Origin: Streptomyces sp. NBC_00569
GTDB taxonomy: Bacteria > Actinomycetota > Actinomycetes > Streptomycetales > Streptomycetaceae
Direction of reading: 5' to 3'
NCBI RefSeq assembly: GCF_036345255.1
Contig: NZ_CP107783.1
Location: 9,355,001 to 9,419,000 of the forward strand
DNA length: 64,000 bases
Below are positions 1 through 7,856 of this stretch, one piece after another. Under the pieces are notes generated by a model. That model was given only the letters and a program-made list of their open reading frames with translations, ran no database searches and had not been told where the DNA came from. A program made the position numbers and the translations under genes. Each line of letters begins with the position of its first letter. Within the stretch, counting starts at the first letter, position 1.

Positions 1-348
1 CTTCTTCGTGCCCGCGTCGAGGTGGGCACGGGCGGCCTTGGCCGAGGTGAAGCGGCCGGTGGCTTCCAGAACGATGTCGACGCCGAGTTCGGCCCACGGC
101 AGCTGCGCCGGTTCGCGCTCGGCCAGCACCGTGATCCGACGGCCGTCAACGATGAGGGTGTCCCCGTCGACGGTCACCGGGCGCCCGAGCCGTCCGGCCG
201 TGCTGTCGTAGGCGAGCAGCCGGGCGAGAGCGGAGGGCTCCGTCAGGTCGTTGACGGCGACGATCTCGAGGGCGCTGTCGCGCTCCAGCAGCGCGCGCAG
301 CACATTGCGTCCGATGCGGCCGAATCCGTTGATGGCGATGCGAGTCAT
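1..348 (-). CDS. gap: Glyceraldehyde-3-phosphate dehydrogenase, N-terminal part (cut by window edge)
   Basis: The first 116 residues of a class I GAPDH are visible; the C-terminal two thirds, including the catalytic Cys near residue 150, lie outside the window. The enzyme interconverts glyceraldehyde 3-phosphate and 1,3-bisphosphoglycerate with NAD(P). Seen: NAD-binding Rossmann start NGFGRIGRN at residues 7-15, then the family-typical VAVNDLTEPSALARLLAYDS stretch and a VLEATGRFT segment near residue 100. The ATG at 348 is preceded by a GAGAAGGGA ribosome site at good spacing. The gene lies 107 bp downstream of a GlxA-type regulator on the same strand, with a paired AdpA-like motif in the gap, so it is probably that regulator's target. 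It may be a second, regulated gap copy rather than the housekeeping one; the sequence alone does not settle this. Confidence 0.93.
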   Translation of the reverse strand, partial: MTRIAINGFGRIGRNVLRALLERDSALEIVAVNDLTEPSALARLLAYDSTAGRLGRPVTVDGDTLIVDGRRITVLAEREPAQLPWAELGVDIVLEATGRFTSAKAARAHLDAGTKK

Positions 349-403
349 GAGTGGTGTCCCTTCTCCTCGCCACCAGACTCGCCCGCGGCCGGCGCCACTG
401 ACA

Positions 404-440
404 GTGGCGGGATCGCCACGGTTCAAAAGGATCCCGCCAC
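404..440. promoter_or_regulatory. Inverted pair of AdpA-like motifs upstream of gap
   Basis: Perfect 11-bp inverted repeat GTGGCGGGATC (404-414) / GATCCCGCCAC (430-440) with a 15-nt centre. Each arm contains TGGCGGGATC, which fits the published AdpA consensus TGGCSNGWWY exactly. It lies 56-92 bp upstream of the gap start and just past the stop of the GlxA/AraC-type gene, whose HTH domain belongs to the same family as AdpA. A dimeric operator for that regulator is the best reading; a terminator for the regulator gene is the alternative. Confidence 0.6.
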
Positions 441-455
441 GCGGTGCCGGGCGGG

Positions 456-1412
456 TTACTCGCCCTGGGTGAAGGTGCGCCGGTACTCGCTCGGGGTGGT
501 GCCGAGAATGCGGTGGAAGTGCAGGCGCAGGTTCGCGCCGGTGCCGAGCCCGATGTCGGCGGCGATCTGTTCGACGCTGCGCTGCGAGCGCTCGAGCAGT
601 TCGCGGGCCAGGTCGATGCGGGCGCGCATCACCCACTGCATCGGCGTGTAGCCGGTCTCCTCGACGAAGCGCCGGGAGAACGTGCGCGGCGAGACCCCCG
701 CCTGCCGCGCCATTATGTCGAGCGTGAGGGGCCTGCCGAGCCGGTGCAGCGCCCACTCACGGGTGGCGGCGAACCGCTCGCCGAGCGGCTCGGGGATGCT
801 GCGCGGCACGTACTGGGCCTGGCCGCCGCTGCGGTAGGGCGCCGCAACCAGACGCCGAGCCGCGTGGTTGGACGCGGCCACTCCGAGGTCGCCGCGCAGG
901 ATGTGCAGGCACAGGTCGATGCCGGAGGCGGCACCGGCCGAGGTGAGCACGCTGCCCTCGTCGACGAACAGCACGTTCTCGTCGACCTGGACGAGCGGAT
1001 GCCTGGCCACGAGCGCCCGCGTGTAGTGCCAGTGCGTCGTGGCGCGCTTGCCGTCGAGCAGGCCCGTGGCGGCGAGCGCGAAAGCGCCCGTCGAGATGGC
1101 GGCGAGCCGCGCGCCCCGGTGGTGGGCGGCGATCAGTGCATCGACGACGGCGTGCGGCGGGTCGTCGCGGTCCGGGAACCGGTAGCCGGGGATGAAGACG
1201 ATGTCGGCCCACGCAAGGGCGTCGAGGCCGTGGGCGACGTGGTACGCGAGGCCATCGCCGCCGGTCACGAGACCGGGTGCCGCCCCGCACACCCGCACCT
1301 CGTACGGCATGCTCGCGCGGGTCGTGAAAACCTGCGCAGGAATTCCGACATCGAGCGGCTTCGCACCTTCGAGTACCAGGACGGCGACGCGATGCAGGCG
1401 AGGTGCAGGCAC
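456..1412 (-). CDS. GlxA-family transcriptional regulator (DJ-1/PfpI domain plus AraC HTH)
   Basis: A 318-residue protein with a DJ-1/PfpI-like amidotransferase fold in residues 1-190 and a double AraC-type HTH in roughly residues 215-315 (RTFSRRFVEETGYTP, then the second helix pair ending in TTPSEYRRTF). Length and order match the GlxA/AdpA family. The nucleophile-elbow cysteine usual in the family (CTGAF or CSGAF) is replaced by Ser107 in AISTGAF, so an enzymatic role is unlikely and the N-terminal domain is probably a dimerisation or sensing module. The start is GTG with no clear ribosome site. It is followed on the same strand by gap, with an AdpA-like site pair between them. Probable role: transcription factor for gap. 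Confidence 0.88.
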   Translation of the reverse strand: MPAPRLHRVAVLVLEGAKPLDVGIPAQVFTTRASMPYEVRVCGAAPGLVTGGDGLAYHVAHGLDALAWADIVFIPGYRFPDRDDPPHAVVDALIAAHHRGARLAAISTGAFALAATGLLDGKRATTHWHYTRALVARHPLVQVDENVLFVDEGSVLTSAGAASGIDLCLHILRGDLGVAASNHAARRLVAAPYRSGGQAQYVPRSIPEPLGERFAATREWALHRLGRPLTLDIMARQAGVSPRTFSRRFVEETGYTPMQWVMRARIDLARELLERSQRSVEQIAADIGLGTGANLRLHFHRILGTTPSEYRRTFTQGE

Positions 1413-1700
1413 AGGTAGAGGTTACGTGGGGCGGGACTTCGATACGCCCACTTCGCGGACCGGGCAGACGACACCCCGGCCGGGCTGTCTTCCGCGTTGC
1501 GGTCCACCACCGGTCTCACCCTTCGCCCGCCTCTAGCCGGCCTGAGACCAAACCCGCGCTCAAGAGGAACCTCAACCCGCCACGCTCGCCAGGACCCGTC
1601 GGGCCCGTAGGCCCACGTCGGCCGCTCACGGGCCAAAGGCGCTCAGTTTCAGCGGATGCTTGCCAGGAACCCTGGGCGTTCACCCCCGGGAGGGAACGGC

Positions 1701-1928
1701 GGGGTCGGCGGGGTGCGGGCCGTCGAGCACCTGCGTCTCGTCGCCGCCGAGCTCCAGATGGCCGACGTGCGCCAGCAGGTCGCACTGTCGATGATCACCG
1801 ACTTCGAGAACTTCAGCGTCTTCAAGCCCGGCGAGCACAACCTGACCTCGATGGACACGATGCTCGACCAAGTCATTGCCTGGAGCACCGCGCTCGCACC
1901 GCTGCGCATGGCCTCGGCCGCCGCCTGA
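1701..1928 (+). pseudogene. Relic: C-terminal end of NADPH-dependent FMN reductase
   Basis: About 72 residues starting with RAVEHLRLVAAELQ and ending TALAPLRM before the stop. They match the C-terminus of NADPH-dependent FMN reductase (flavodoxin-fold) proteins, with the typical FENF motif and the final amphipathic helix. Everything upstream, including the flavin-binding N-terminal 120 or so residues, is missing, and no start with a ribosome site precedes the fragment. It is one of several truncated genes between 1.7 and 5.2 kb. Confidence 0.72.
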
Positions 1929-2346
1929 GCCGCTCGCCGGGCTCTGTTCGCCCATTACGGCGTGCCAGACGCCCAGGCCATGTCTTGCTGAGCCGAAATG
2001 TCCCATGGCATCGAGAAGACACGCCTGTCCGCAGAGGATCGGCCCCGTGGGTGGCCCGGCCGTGCACATCACCCTGATCCGGCGATGCCTCGTCACCTGC
2101 CCGACGGAAGGGATCACAGTGGCCGGCCTCCAGGCAGGGGGCCGCCGACCGAAGGGAGATCCTCGGTGAGCACCGAACAGTGAGAGTGCCTCGAAGCACC
2201 CCTGCGGCAATCGGCCCTTCCTGCCGTCAGCGATGTCGCTGAGCAGCGGCGTTCGTGTCACTGGCCAGCGCAAGGCAGAACCCGCTCTGTACCTACAGCT
2301 CGTCCTCCCGGCGCGTAACACCGATCGTGAACGACTGGAGTTCGAG
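1929..2346. other. Intergenic, no gene recognised
   Basis: Reading both strands shows only short open frames with no recognisable domain and no good ribosome site. It lies between two gene relics and is probably decayed sequence. A promoter for the following relic gene may lie near its right end, but no convincing -35/-10 pair was seen. Confidence 0.4.
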
Positions 2347-2535
2347 ATGAGCGAAGCACTCGACTGGAACGCGAAGACCATCGCAGAGTTCCGAGTGAAC
2401 GAGGGCAGGGTCGGCGGGTCTTCGTGGGCGCTCCGCCGGTCCTCGTCCATCACCGGGGCCGCTCCTTGCTGGCACGTCAGAAGGTGCACCCCGACGGCTT
2501 CGCACGCTTGCGGCATCTCCTTAGTGGATCGCTGA
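2347..2535 (+). pseudogene. Relic: DDN-family (F420-dependent) nitroreductase, frameshifted N-terminus
   Basis: The ATG at 2347 has a GGAG ribosome site. It is followed by SEALDWNAKTIAEFRVNEGR and VGG, the N-terminus typical of deazaflavin-dependent nitroreductase (DDN) proteins. The conserved continuation GAPPVLVHHRGR is found only in the +1 frame from about 2415, so a frameshift breaks the gene after about 25 codons. The family's later motifs are absent downstream. In intact relatives the product is a split-barrel protein of about 130-150 residues using F420. Confidence 0.7.
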
Positions 2536-2852
2536 GCGGACAACGACCGTGGGCGTCATCGGTTATGTGCGTTTCTACGGAGACCAGATCTGACGAACGG
2601 TTCCGGATTCGACGACGAGTACGTCGGGGGCCCCGAGGGCCGAGGAACTGCTCCCGGACTGAGGTTCAAGTTGGGCTCTCTGGGAACAGCCCCTGAATGC
2701 GGCCGATGCCATAACGGTGGGCCTGACGTCGCAAGCTTCCACGTGAAGCGAGTTGCGTAGAGGATGCTCGTGGCGGCCGTCGACAGCCGAAGCCGGCCGT
2801 ACGCCTTTACGATCGCCGGTGGCACAGGAAGGAACGCCGTCTCCGAGCGCAG
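2536..2852. other. Intergenic, no gene recognised
   Basis: No open frame with a family resemblance or ribosome site was seen on either strand. The block separates the nitroreductase relic from the 3' end of a convergent secreted hydrolase gene. No strong hairpin terminator was noticed. Confidence 0.4.
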
Positions 2853-3827
2853 TCAGGGCGCGGGGTACCTCAACCGGCGGCCCAGGAGGATGGATCCTGC
2901 GCCCGCGGTCAACGAGGCGGCGGCGATGCCGGCGAGTGCGGTCATGGCCCGGGCGCCATGGGTAGGCCCCGTGGCGGCCAGCGCAGGCCGGGCGGAATCG
3001 GCCGCCGTGGCGGCTTGGAGGACGAGGTCGGTGACCGCATCTGGGTGGCTGAGCATGGCCACATGGGACGAGTTGATCTCCACCGTGTGTGAACCCGCGC
3101 GCTTGGCCTCGAAGCGTTCCTGGTCAGGGTTGATGGTTTTGTCCTGTTTCGCGACGAGGAACCACGACGGGAGGTGTTTCCAGGCGGCCACCTTGGCCTT
3201 CTCCGAGAACGCGTTCGTAGCCGCGGGCCGTTGGGTGACCGCCATGACCTTCGTCCTGCTTTCCGGCAGGTCGGCGGCGAAGACCTGATGGAGTCTGTCG
3301 GGCTTGAGGTAGAGGTCGGTCCCGCTGACGCCGTCGGCCCGGTAGGGAACGGACGTCGTGGCGGTGCCGAGTTCGCTGGGGAACCTGGCGGCCAGGGACA
3401 TGCCGCTCTCGCCCACGTCGGGCATCAGTGCCGATACGTACACCAGGGACTTCACCCGGGGGTTGTCCGCGGCGGCCGAGCTGATCACGGCGCCGCCGTA
3501 CGAGTGGCCCACCAGCACGATCGGGCCCTTGATGCTGTCCAGGACGGAGGCGATGTAGGTGGAGTCGTTGTACAGCCCGCGTAGCGGGTTGGCGGGGGCG
3601 ATGACGGTGTAGCCACGGTGTTCGAGCCGTTCGACGACCCCGTTCCAACTGGAGGCGTCCGCGAATGCCCCGTGCACCAGTACGATGCTGGGTTTGGTCG
3701 CGGTCGTGCCGCCGTCCGCGGCGGCAGTGGCCGCCACGGACGTGCACAGGGCCACGGCACAGCCGGCCGCGATGACGTGTGTGCGACGTATTCGGCGCCG
3801 TGAGCCGGGGACCGGAAATACCGTCAT
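2853..3827 (-). CDS. Secreted alpha/beta hydrolase (EstC-like)
   Basis: A 324-residue alpha/beta hydrolase. The start ATG at 3827 is chosen because AAAGGGAG lies at the right distance upstream and it opens a Sec signal peptide: basic RRRIRRTH, hydrophobic core, cleavage near ATAAADGG. Catalytic features: oxyanion region LVHGAFADASSW, nucleophile Ser in GHSYGG, and a C-terminal His in SSHVAMLSHP. The fold resembles the EstC / salicylate-esterase group of small esterases, which lack a large lid. The C-terminus adds a hydrophobic helix and an arginine cluster (LLGRRLRYPAP), suggesting membrane retention or a sorting tail. The substrate cannot be inferred. It stands alone and intact between relics. 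Confidence 0.85.
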   Translation of the reverse strand: MTVFPVPGSRRRIRRTHVIAAGCAVALCTSVAATAAADGGTTATKPSIVLVHGAFADASSWNGVVERLEHRGYTVIAPANPLRGLYNDSTYIASVLDSIKGPIVLVGHSYGGAVISSAAADNPRVKSLVYVSALMPDVGESGMSLAARFPSELGTATTSVPYRADGVSGTDLYLKPDRLHQVFAADLPESRTKVMAVTQRPAATNAFSEKAKVAAWKHLPSWFLVAKQDKTINPDQERFEAKRAGSHTVEINSSHVAMLSHPDAVTDLVLQAATAADSARPALAATGPTHGARAMTALAGIAAASLTAGAGSILLGRRLRYPAP

Positions 3828-4104
3828 GTCGTTCTCCCTTTCCGCGAGACCTACGGCACCTGAGTGTTCACCCACCTGCTCCGGTAGACGCGGTTACGCA
3901 CTCCAACCGGGTCACAGATGTGGGCCATGGGAGTGAATGCCGCCGTCGATGGGTTTCAGCTCGCACCCGCGCCGGCCGGACTGGAGCGGGGCGGAGACAG
4001 GAGCGCACGGACCGGTTGGGGCCGCGTTCTGGACGCTTCGTGGACGGCGGCGGCCCTGCCTGCCCGGCGGGCCTGGTCGAGGGCTTCGGAGCCGGCCGCC
4101 GCGC

Positions 4105-4220
4105 CGGGCCGTCATCGCCATGGTCCCGGAGCCGGACATGTTCCGCCTTGCCGCCAGAGCGGGCATGGCACAGGGCGTGCGCAACGTGACATGGGCACTG
4201 GGTGCAGACAGCGGAGGTGT
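4105..4220 (+). pseudogene. Relic: internal piece of a SAM-dependent methyltransferase
   Basis: The stretch AVIAMVPEPDMFRLAARAGM followed by AQGVRNVTWALGADS resembles the motif I-II region of class I methyltransferases (usually VIAMDPEPDML...GVRNVTWVLG). The acidic SAM-ribose residue appears as Val in MVPEP. No N-terminal glycine loop or C-terminal part was found nearby in any frame. The flanks, 3828-4104 and 4221-4434, hold nothing else recognisable except two 14-nt direct copies of TGAAYCGTGATCCA at 4391-4418. Confidence 0.5.
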
Positions 4221-4434
4221 CGCCGTGGTGGCCAACGGCGCACCGCTATGGCTGCAGGACTCCGCCTGGCCGAGAAGCCCGAACGGCCACGCCCCGAGCG
4301 GCATCGTCCGAAAGGCCGACGGTTCCTGCCAAGGACAGACAATGCGTCAGTCAGGCGGCGAGTCGGGCTCCCGGGCGATGCCTTGGTCTGTGAATCGTGA
4401 TCCATGAACCGTGATCCACGGTCAATCGCCGCCG

Positions 4435-4721
4435 TCAGGCGGTGGCCGCTTTGGTGTCGGCCGTTGGCTGGGCTTTGCTCGCGCCGCCCACGCTGTCGTT
4501 CCGGCCGCCTCCTCGTACGAGAAGGACGCTGAGTGCGGCCAGAATGCCGACCACTGTCAGGCCGACCAGGCCTCCCTTGGTGGAGCCCGTCGTGGTCTCC
4601 AGGATGCCGAAGGCGGTCGGGGCGACGAAGCCGCCCAGATTGCCGATGGAGTTGATGAGTGCGATGCCCAGGGCGGCGGCGCGCGCGGCCAGGTAGTTCT
4701 GCGGGATCGTCCAGAAGATGG
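4435..4721 (-). pseudogene. Relic: C-terminal end of an MFS (ACS-type) transporter
   Basis: On the minus strand, about 94 residues run from PIFWTIPQNYLAARAAALGI to a TGA at 4435. They include INSIGNLGGFVAP and a final membrane helix, the last two transmembrane segments of an anion:cation symporter family permease (phthalate/hydroxybenzoate/glucarate type). The gene stops abruptly at 4721, where sequence of an IclR gene on the opposite strand begins; the first ten or so helices are gone. Beside pobA this may once have been an aromatic acid importer (inference). Confidence 0.78.
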
Positions 4722-5162
4722 GGGAAGTATCTGCGCACCATCAGCCGAGTGGGGCGCTGGCTGCCCGCCCACGCGGGCGCGCTCGGCAAGGCGCTGCTCG
4801 CCGAGCACCCGGACGCGGAACTGCCGGACGTACCGTACGAGGCACTGACCCCACGGACCCACACCACACGGGCCGCGCTCGTCGCCGACCTCGCACAGGT
4901 ACGGGACCGCGGCTACTCGATCGACCGCGAGGAGGGCGTCACCGGCATCGTCGGATTCGGCTTCGCGCTGCGTGTGAACGGCGAAGCACCAGCAGGGGAC
5001 GCGATCAGCTGCTCGGTTCCGGTGGCACGGCTCACCGAAGAGCGCGAACGGCGGATCGTGAGCGTGATGCAGAAGGTGCGCGAGGAGATCGAGGCAAGAC
5101 GGGCGCAGGGCGCAGGGCGCAGGGCGCAGGGCGTAGGCGTGGGCGGGGCCGACTGGCGCTGA
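4722..5162 (+). pseudogene. Relic: effector-binding domain of an IclR-family regulator
   Basis: The frame encodes the C-terminal IclR ligand-binding domain: LPAHAGALGKALLAE, RGYSIDREEGVTGIVGFGFA, then a SCSVPVARL strand and the last helix VMQKVREEIEARR. The N-terminal winged-helix domain is missing: homology begins exactly at the junction with the MFS relic at about 4722. The C-terminal tail is extended through five heptamers (RRAQGAGRRAQGVG). It sits 150 bp upstream of pobA in the same direction; actinobacterial pob/pca genes are often controlled by IclR proteins, so this may be the dead cognate regulator (inference). Confidence 0.8.
5103..5137. repeat. Heptamer tandem array (GCGCAGG)x5
   Basis: Five consecutive 7-nt units, four GCGCAGG and one GCGTAGG, at the 3' end of the IclR relic. 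Similar period-7 arrays with unrelated sequence occur at 27472-27527 and 39757-39842. Confidence 0.85.
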
Positions 5163-5297
5163 GCAGCCCCTGTCCCGACCAAAGCGGGAACTGGCGAGCA
5201 CAGCCACACGTGCTGTCACCGGACCCCCCTCGACGTAGCCCGGTTCGATTCGGCAACCTTCATGTGCTTGGCCGGCGTGCCGGAGGGCTCGCCGGTG

Positions 5298-5326
5298 TGA
5301 CCGAGCTTTGACATGTGCAGAATAAT
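5298..5326 (+). promoter_or_regulatory. Putative pobA promoter for a leaderless transcript
   Basis: A -10-like AATAAT at 5321-5326 is preceded 17 nt upstream by TGACCG (5298-5303). Transcription would then start about 5333, which is the GTG that begins the conserved pobA reading frame. No ribosome site lies upstream of either in-frame GTG, which supports a leaderless mRNA. A TTGACA at 5308-5313 lacks a partner at normal spacing. Confidence 0.45.
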
Positions 5327-5332
5327 GCTGGC

Positions 5333-6562
5333 GTGAACCCTCTTCAGTTTCCCAAAACCCCTGCTCCACAACGTGTTTCGGTAGTCGTGGTCGGTGCCGG
5401 TCCCGCCGGGCTGACCGTCGCGAACATCCTGAGACCTGCCGGGGTCGACTGCGTGGTCCTCGAGACCGAGACGCGGGAGTTCATCGAGCAGCGGCCGCGC
5501 GCCGGGGTCGTCGAGGAGTGGGCGGTTCGCGCCCTGGAGGAACGGGGTCTCGCCGAGAACCTGCTGCGGACGGCGCAGCGTCACACCGCGTGTGAATTCC
5601 GGTTCGACGGCCGCCGACACCGGTTCTCCTACGGTGAATTGACGGGGAAGAACCACTACATCTACCCCCAGCCGATGCTCGTCACTGATCTTGTGCGTGA
5701 GTACGCCGATGTGCGGGACGGTGACATCAGGTTCGGCGTCCGGGACGTTCAGGTGCACGACGTCGACACCGACCAGCCATCGGTCTCGTACACCTGCCCC
5801 CGATCCGGTCAACGCCAAGTGATTCATTGCGACTTCGTCGCAGGGTGTGACGGGGCGCGTGGAGTGACGCGGCGCGCGCTGCCCGCCGATCGGTTCCCGG
5901 TCGCGCGCCACGACTACGGCATAGGCTGGCTGTCCCTGCTGGCCGAGGCGCCGCCTTCCTCCGACTGTGTGCTTTTCGGCATCCACCAGGACGGATTCGC
6001 CGGACAGATGCCTCGCAGCCCCGAGGTGACCCGTTACTACCTGCAGTGCCCGCCCGGCGACGACCCGGAGAAGTGGCCGCACGAGCGCGTGTGGGCCGAA
6101 CTGCGCCGTCGGCTCGCTGTGGAGGGTGCCCCCGAGTTGGTCGAGGGGCGGTTGATCGAGAAGCGGATGCTCGACATGCATGACTATGTCGTCGAGCCGA
6201 TGGCTTCCGGGCGGCTCTTCCTGGCGGGCGACGCCGCCCACCTCGTGGCACCGATCGCGGCGAAGGGCATGAACCTCGCTCTCCACGACGCCTTCCTGCT
6301 CGGGGACGCACTGGTCGCCCGCCTCACGCAGGAAGCCGACGGCAACAGCAGCGGCCTGGACGGCTATTCGGAGGCCTGCCTGCGTCGTGTGTGGGACTAC
6401 CAGGAGTTCTCGCAGTGGCTGTCCGACGTGTATCACGGGTCTGCCGCGGGGGAGCCGTTCCGAAGAGGTACCACCCTCGCCCGGCTGCGACGCCTGTTCA
6501 CCTCGCCGGTCGCGGCGGCCGCCTTCGCCGAGCAGTATCTCGGCACGGCCGAGCGCTACTGA
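5333..6562 (+). CDS. pobA: 4-hydroxybenzoate 3-monooxygenase
   Basis: A 409-residue group A flavoprotein monooxygenase. It hydroxylates 4-hydroxybenzoate to protocatechuate using NAD(P)H and O2, feeding the beta-ketoadipate pathway. Seen: dinucleotide-binding [11 protein letters not shown] at residues 17-27, the RPRAGVVEEWAV segment equivalent to the Arg-containing RIRAGVLEQ loop of the Pseudomonas enzyme, the second FAD motif LFLAGDAAHLVAPIAAKGMN near residue 290, and the C-terminal CLRRVWDYQEFSQW helix. Length matches the family (about 394-410). GTG at 5333 is chosen because of the promoter position; GTG at 5315 would add six residues. The upstream MFS and IclR genes, plausibly its transporter and regulator, are relics, so expression control may have been lost or moved elsewhere. 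Confidence 0.9.
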   Translation: MNPLQFPKTPAPQRVSVVVVGAGPAGLTVANILRPAGVDCVVLETETREFIEQRPRAGVVEEWAVRALEERGLAENLLRTAQRHTACEFRFDGRRHRFSYGELTGKNHYIYPQPMLVTDLVREYADVRDGDIRFGVRDVQVHDVDTDQPSVSYTCPRSGQRQVIHCDFVAGCDGARGVTRRALPADRFPVARHDYGIGWLSLLAEAPPSSDCVLFGIHQDGFAGQMPRSPEVTRYYLQCPPGDDPEKWPHERVWAELRRRLAVEGAPELVEGRLIEKRMLDMHDYVVEPMASGRLFLAGDAAHLVAPIAAKGMNLALHDAFLLGDALVARLTQEADGNSSGLDGYSEACLRRVWDYQEFSQWLSDVYHGSAAGEPFRRGTTLARLRRLFTSPVAAAAFAEQYLGTAERY

Positions 6563-6764
6563 CCGGCAGTCGGGATCCGGCTGTCGGTCAGTACGTGTTC
6601 TGAGCTGTGCGTCGCCACTTCGGAAGAGGTTCAGCGGTTCCGCGGACTGTGTCATCCCGGCAGCCGGAGGGTGTCGGGGCGTGGGGCCGGAGGCCGGACG
6701 CCGCGAACCGAGCCGGGCCGGAGGACGCGGCAGGGGTCGCCCTCCGGCGCCCGTGCGCAATCCC

Positions 6765-6793
6765 TTGACCACCTACCGACTGGACGGTATGCC
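6765..6793 (+). promoter_or_regulatory. Promoter with internal operator for the phosphotriesterase-family gene
   Basis: TTGACC (6765-6770) and TATGCC (6788-6793) have exact 17-nt spacing. Between them lies the interrupted palindrome TACCG-N6-CGGTA (6774-6789), which resembles TetR-family operators. A repressor bound there would occlude RNA polymerase. The start codon follows 50 bp downstream with an AAGGAG ribosome site. No TetR gene adjoins, so the regulator would act in trans. Confidence 0.5.
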
Positions 6794-6843
6794 TAGGCCC
6801 ACAAGGCACCGACCGGGAAGATCCTCAAGAAGGAGCTGCGCTG

Positions 6844-7836
6844 ATGGCCATGGTGGAGACCGTCCGGGGGCCGGTGGACTCGGCCACGCTGGAGCGCACC
6901 TACATGCACGAGCACATCTTCGTGCTGACCCCGGACGTGCAGCAGAACTACCCGGGGGAGTGGGGTGACGAGGACGCCCGGATCGCCGACGCGGTGGACA
7001 AGCTCGGTGCGCTCAGCGCCCAGGGCGTCCGTACCATCGTCGACCCGACGGTGATCGGCCTCGGCCGGTACATTCCACGGATCCAGCGCGTCGCCGAGCA
7101 GCTTCCCGACCTCAACATCATTGTGGCGACGGGCTGTTATGCGTACGGGGAGGTGCCGTTCTTCTTCCACCACCGGGGTCCGGCGCTGAACGAGGCCGCG
7201 GGAACGGAGGTGCCGGACCCGATGGTGGACCTGTTCGTCGGCGACATCGAGGACGGCATCGCCGGCACCGGCGTCAAGGCCGGCCTGCTCAAGTGCGCCA
7301 TCGACCAGCAGGGCCTCACGCCGGGTGTGGAGCGGGTGATGCGTGCGGTGGCCAAGGCGCATCTGCGCACCGGCACCCCGATCACCGTGCACACCCACCC
7401 AGGGGCGCACACGGGGTCGCAGGTCAAGCGTGTGCTGTGCGACGAGGAGGGCGTGGACCCGGGCCGGGTCGTGCTCGGACACAGCGGTGACACCACTGAC
7501 GTGGACCACCTCGGCGAACTGGCCGAAGCCGGGTTCGTGCTCGGGATGGACCGGTTCGGGATCAATCTCGAGACCACCTTCGAGGCCCGGGCCGAGACGG
7601 TGGTGGAGATGTGCCGACGGGGGTACGCCGACCGGATGGTGCTCTCACAGGACGCCTCCTGCTACATCGACTGGATCGACCCGGCCGTCATGCCGCTGCT
7701 GCCGCAGTGGCACTACCTGCACATCGCGGACGAGGTGCTGCCCTACCTCGAACGGCGCGGGGTCACCGAGGAACAGATCGACACGATGCTCGTCGACGTA
7801 CCCCGCCGCTACTTCGAGGCCGACGCGAAGGGCTAG
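6844..7836 (+). CDS. Phosphotriesterase-family metal-dependent hydrolase (probable lactonase or amidohydrolase)
   Basis: A 330-residue TIM-barrel amidohydrolase of the PTE/parathion hydrolase-like family. All binuclear metal ligands are visible: H22 and H24 (MHEH), bridging K150 (AGLLKCAI), H183 within TVHTH, H213 (LGHSGD) and D270 (LSQDAS). Natural substrates of this family are usually lactones or N-acyl amino acids, not phosphotriesters. The start ATG has AAGGAG upstream. The gene is monocistronic: pobA ends 281 bp before it and the next gene is convergent. A promoter with an internal palindrome lies upstream, suggesting induction by its substrate through a repressor. Confidence 0.88.
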   Translation: MAMVETVRGPVDSATLERTYMHEHIFVLTPDVQQNYPGEWGDEDARIADAVDKLGALSAQGVRTIVDPTVIGLGRYIPRIQRVAEQLPDLNIIVATGCYAYGEVPFFFHHRGPALNEAAGTEVPDPMVDLFVGDIEDGIAGTGVKAGLLKCAIDQQGLTPGVERVMRAVAKAHLRTGTPITVHTHPGAHTGSQVKRVLCDEEGVDPGRVVLGHSGDTTDVDHLGELAEAGFVLGMDRFGINLETTFEARAETVVEMCRRGYADRMVLSQDASCYIDWIDPAVMPLLPQWHYLHIADEVLPYLERRGVTEEQIDTMLVDVPRRYFEADAKG

Positions 7837-7856
7837 AAGCCCGGGGGCCCGGCCGG

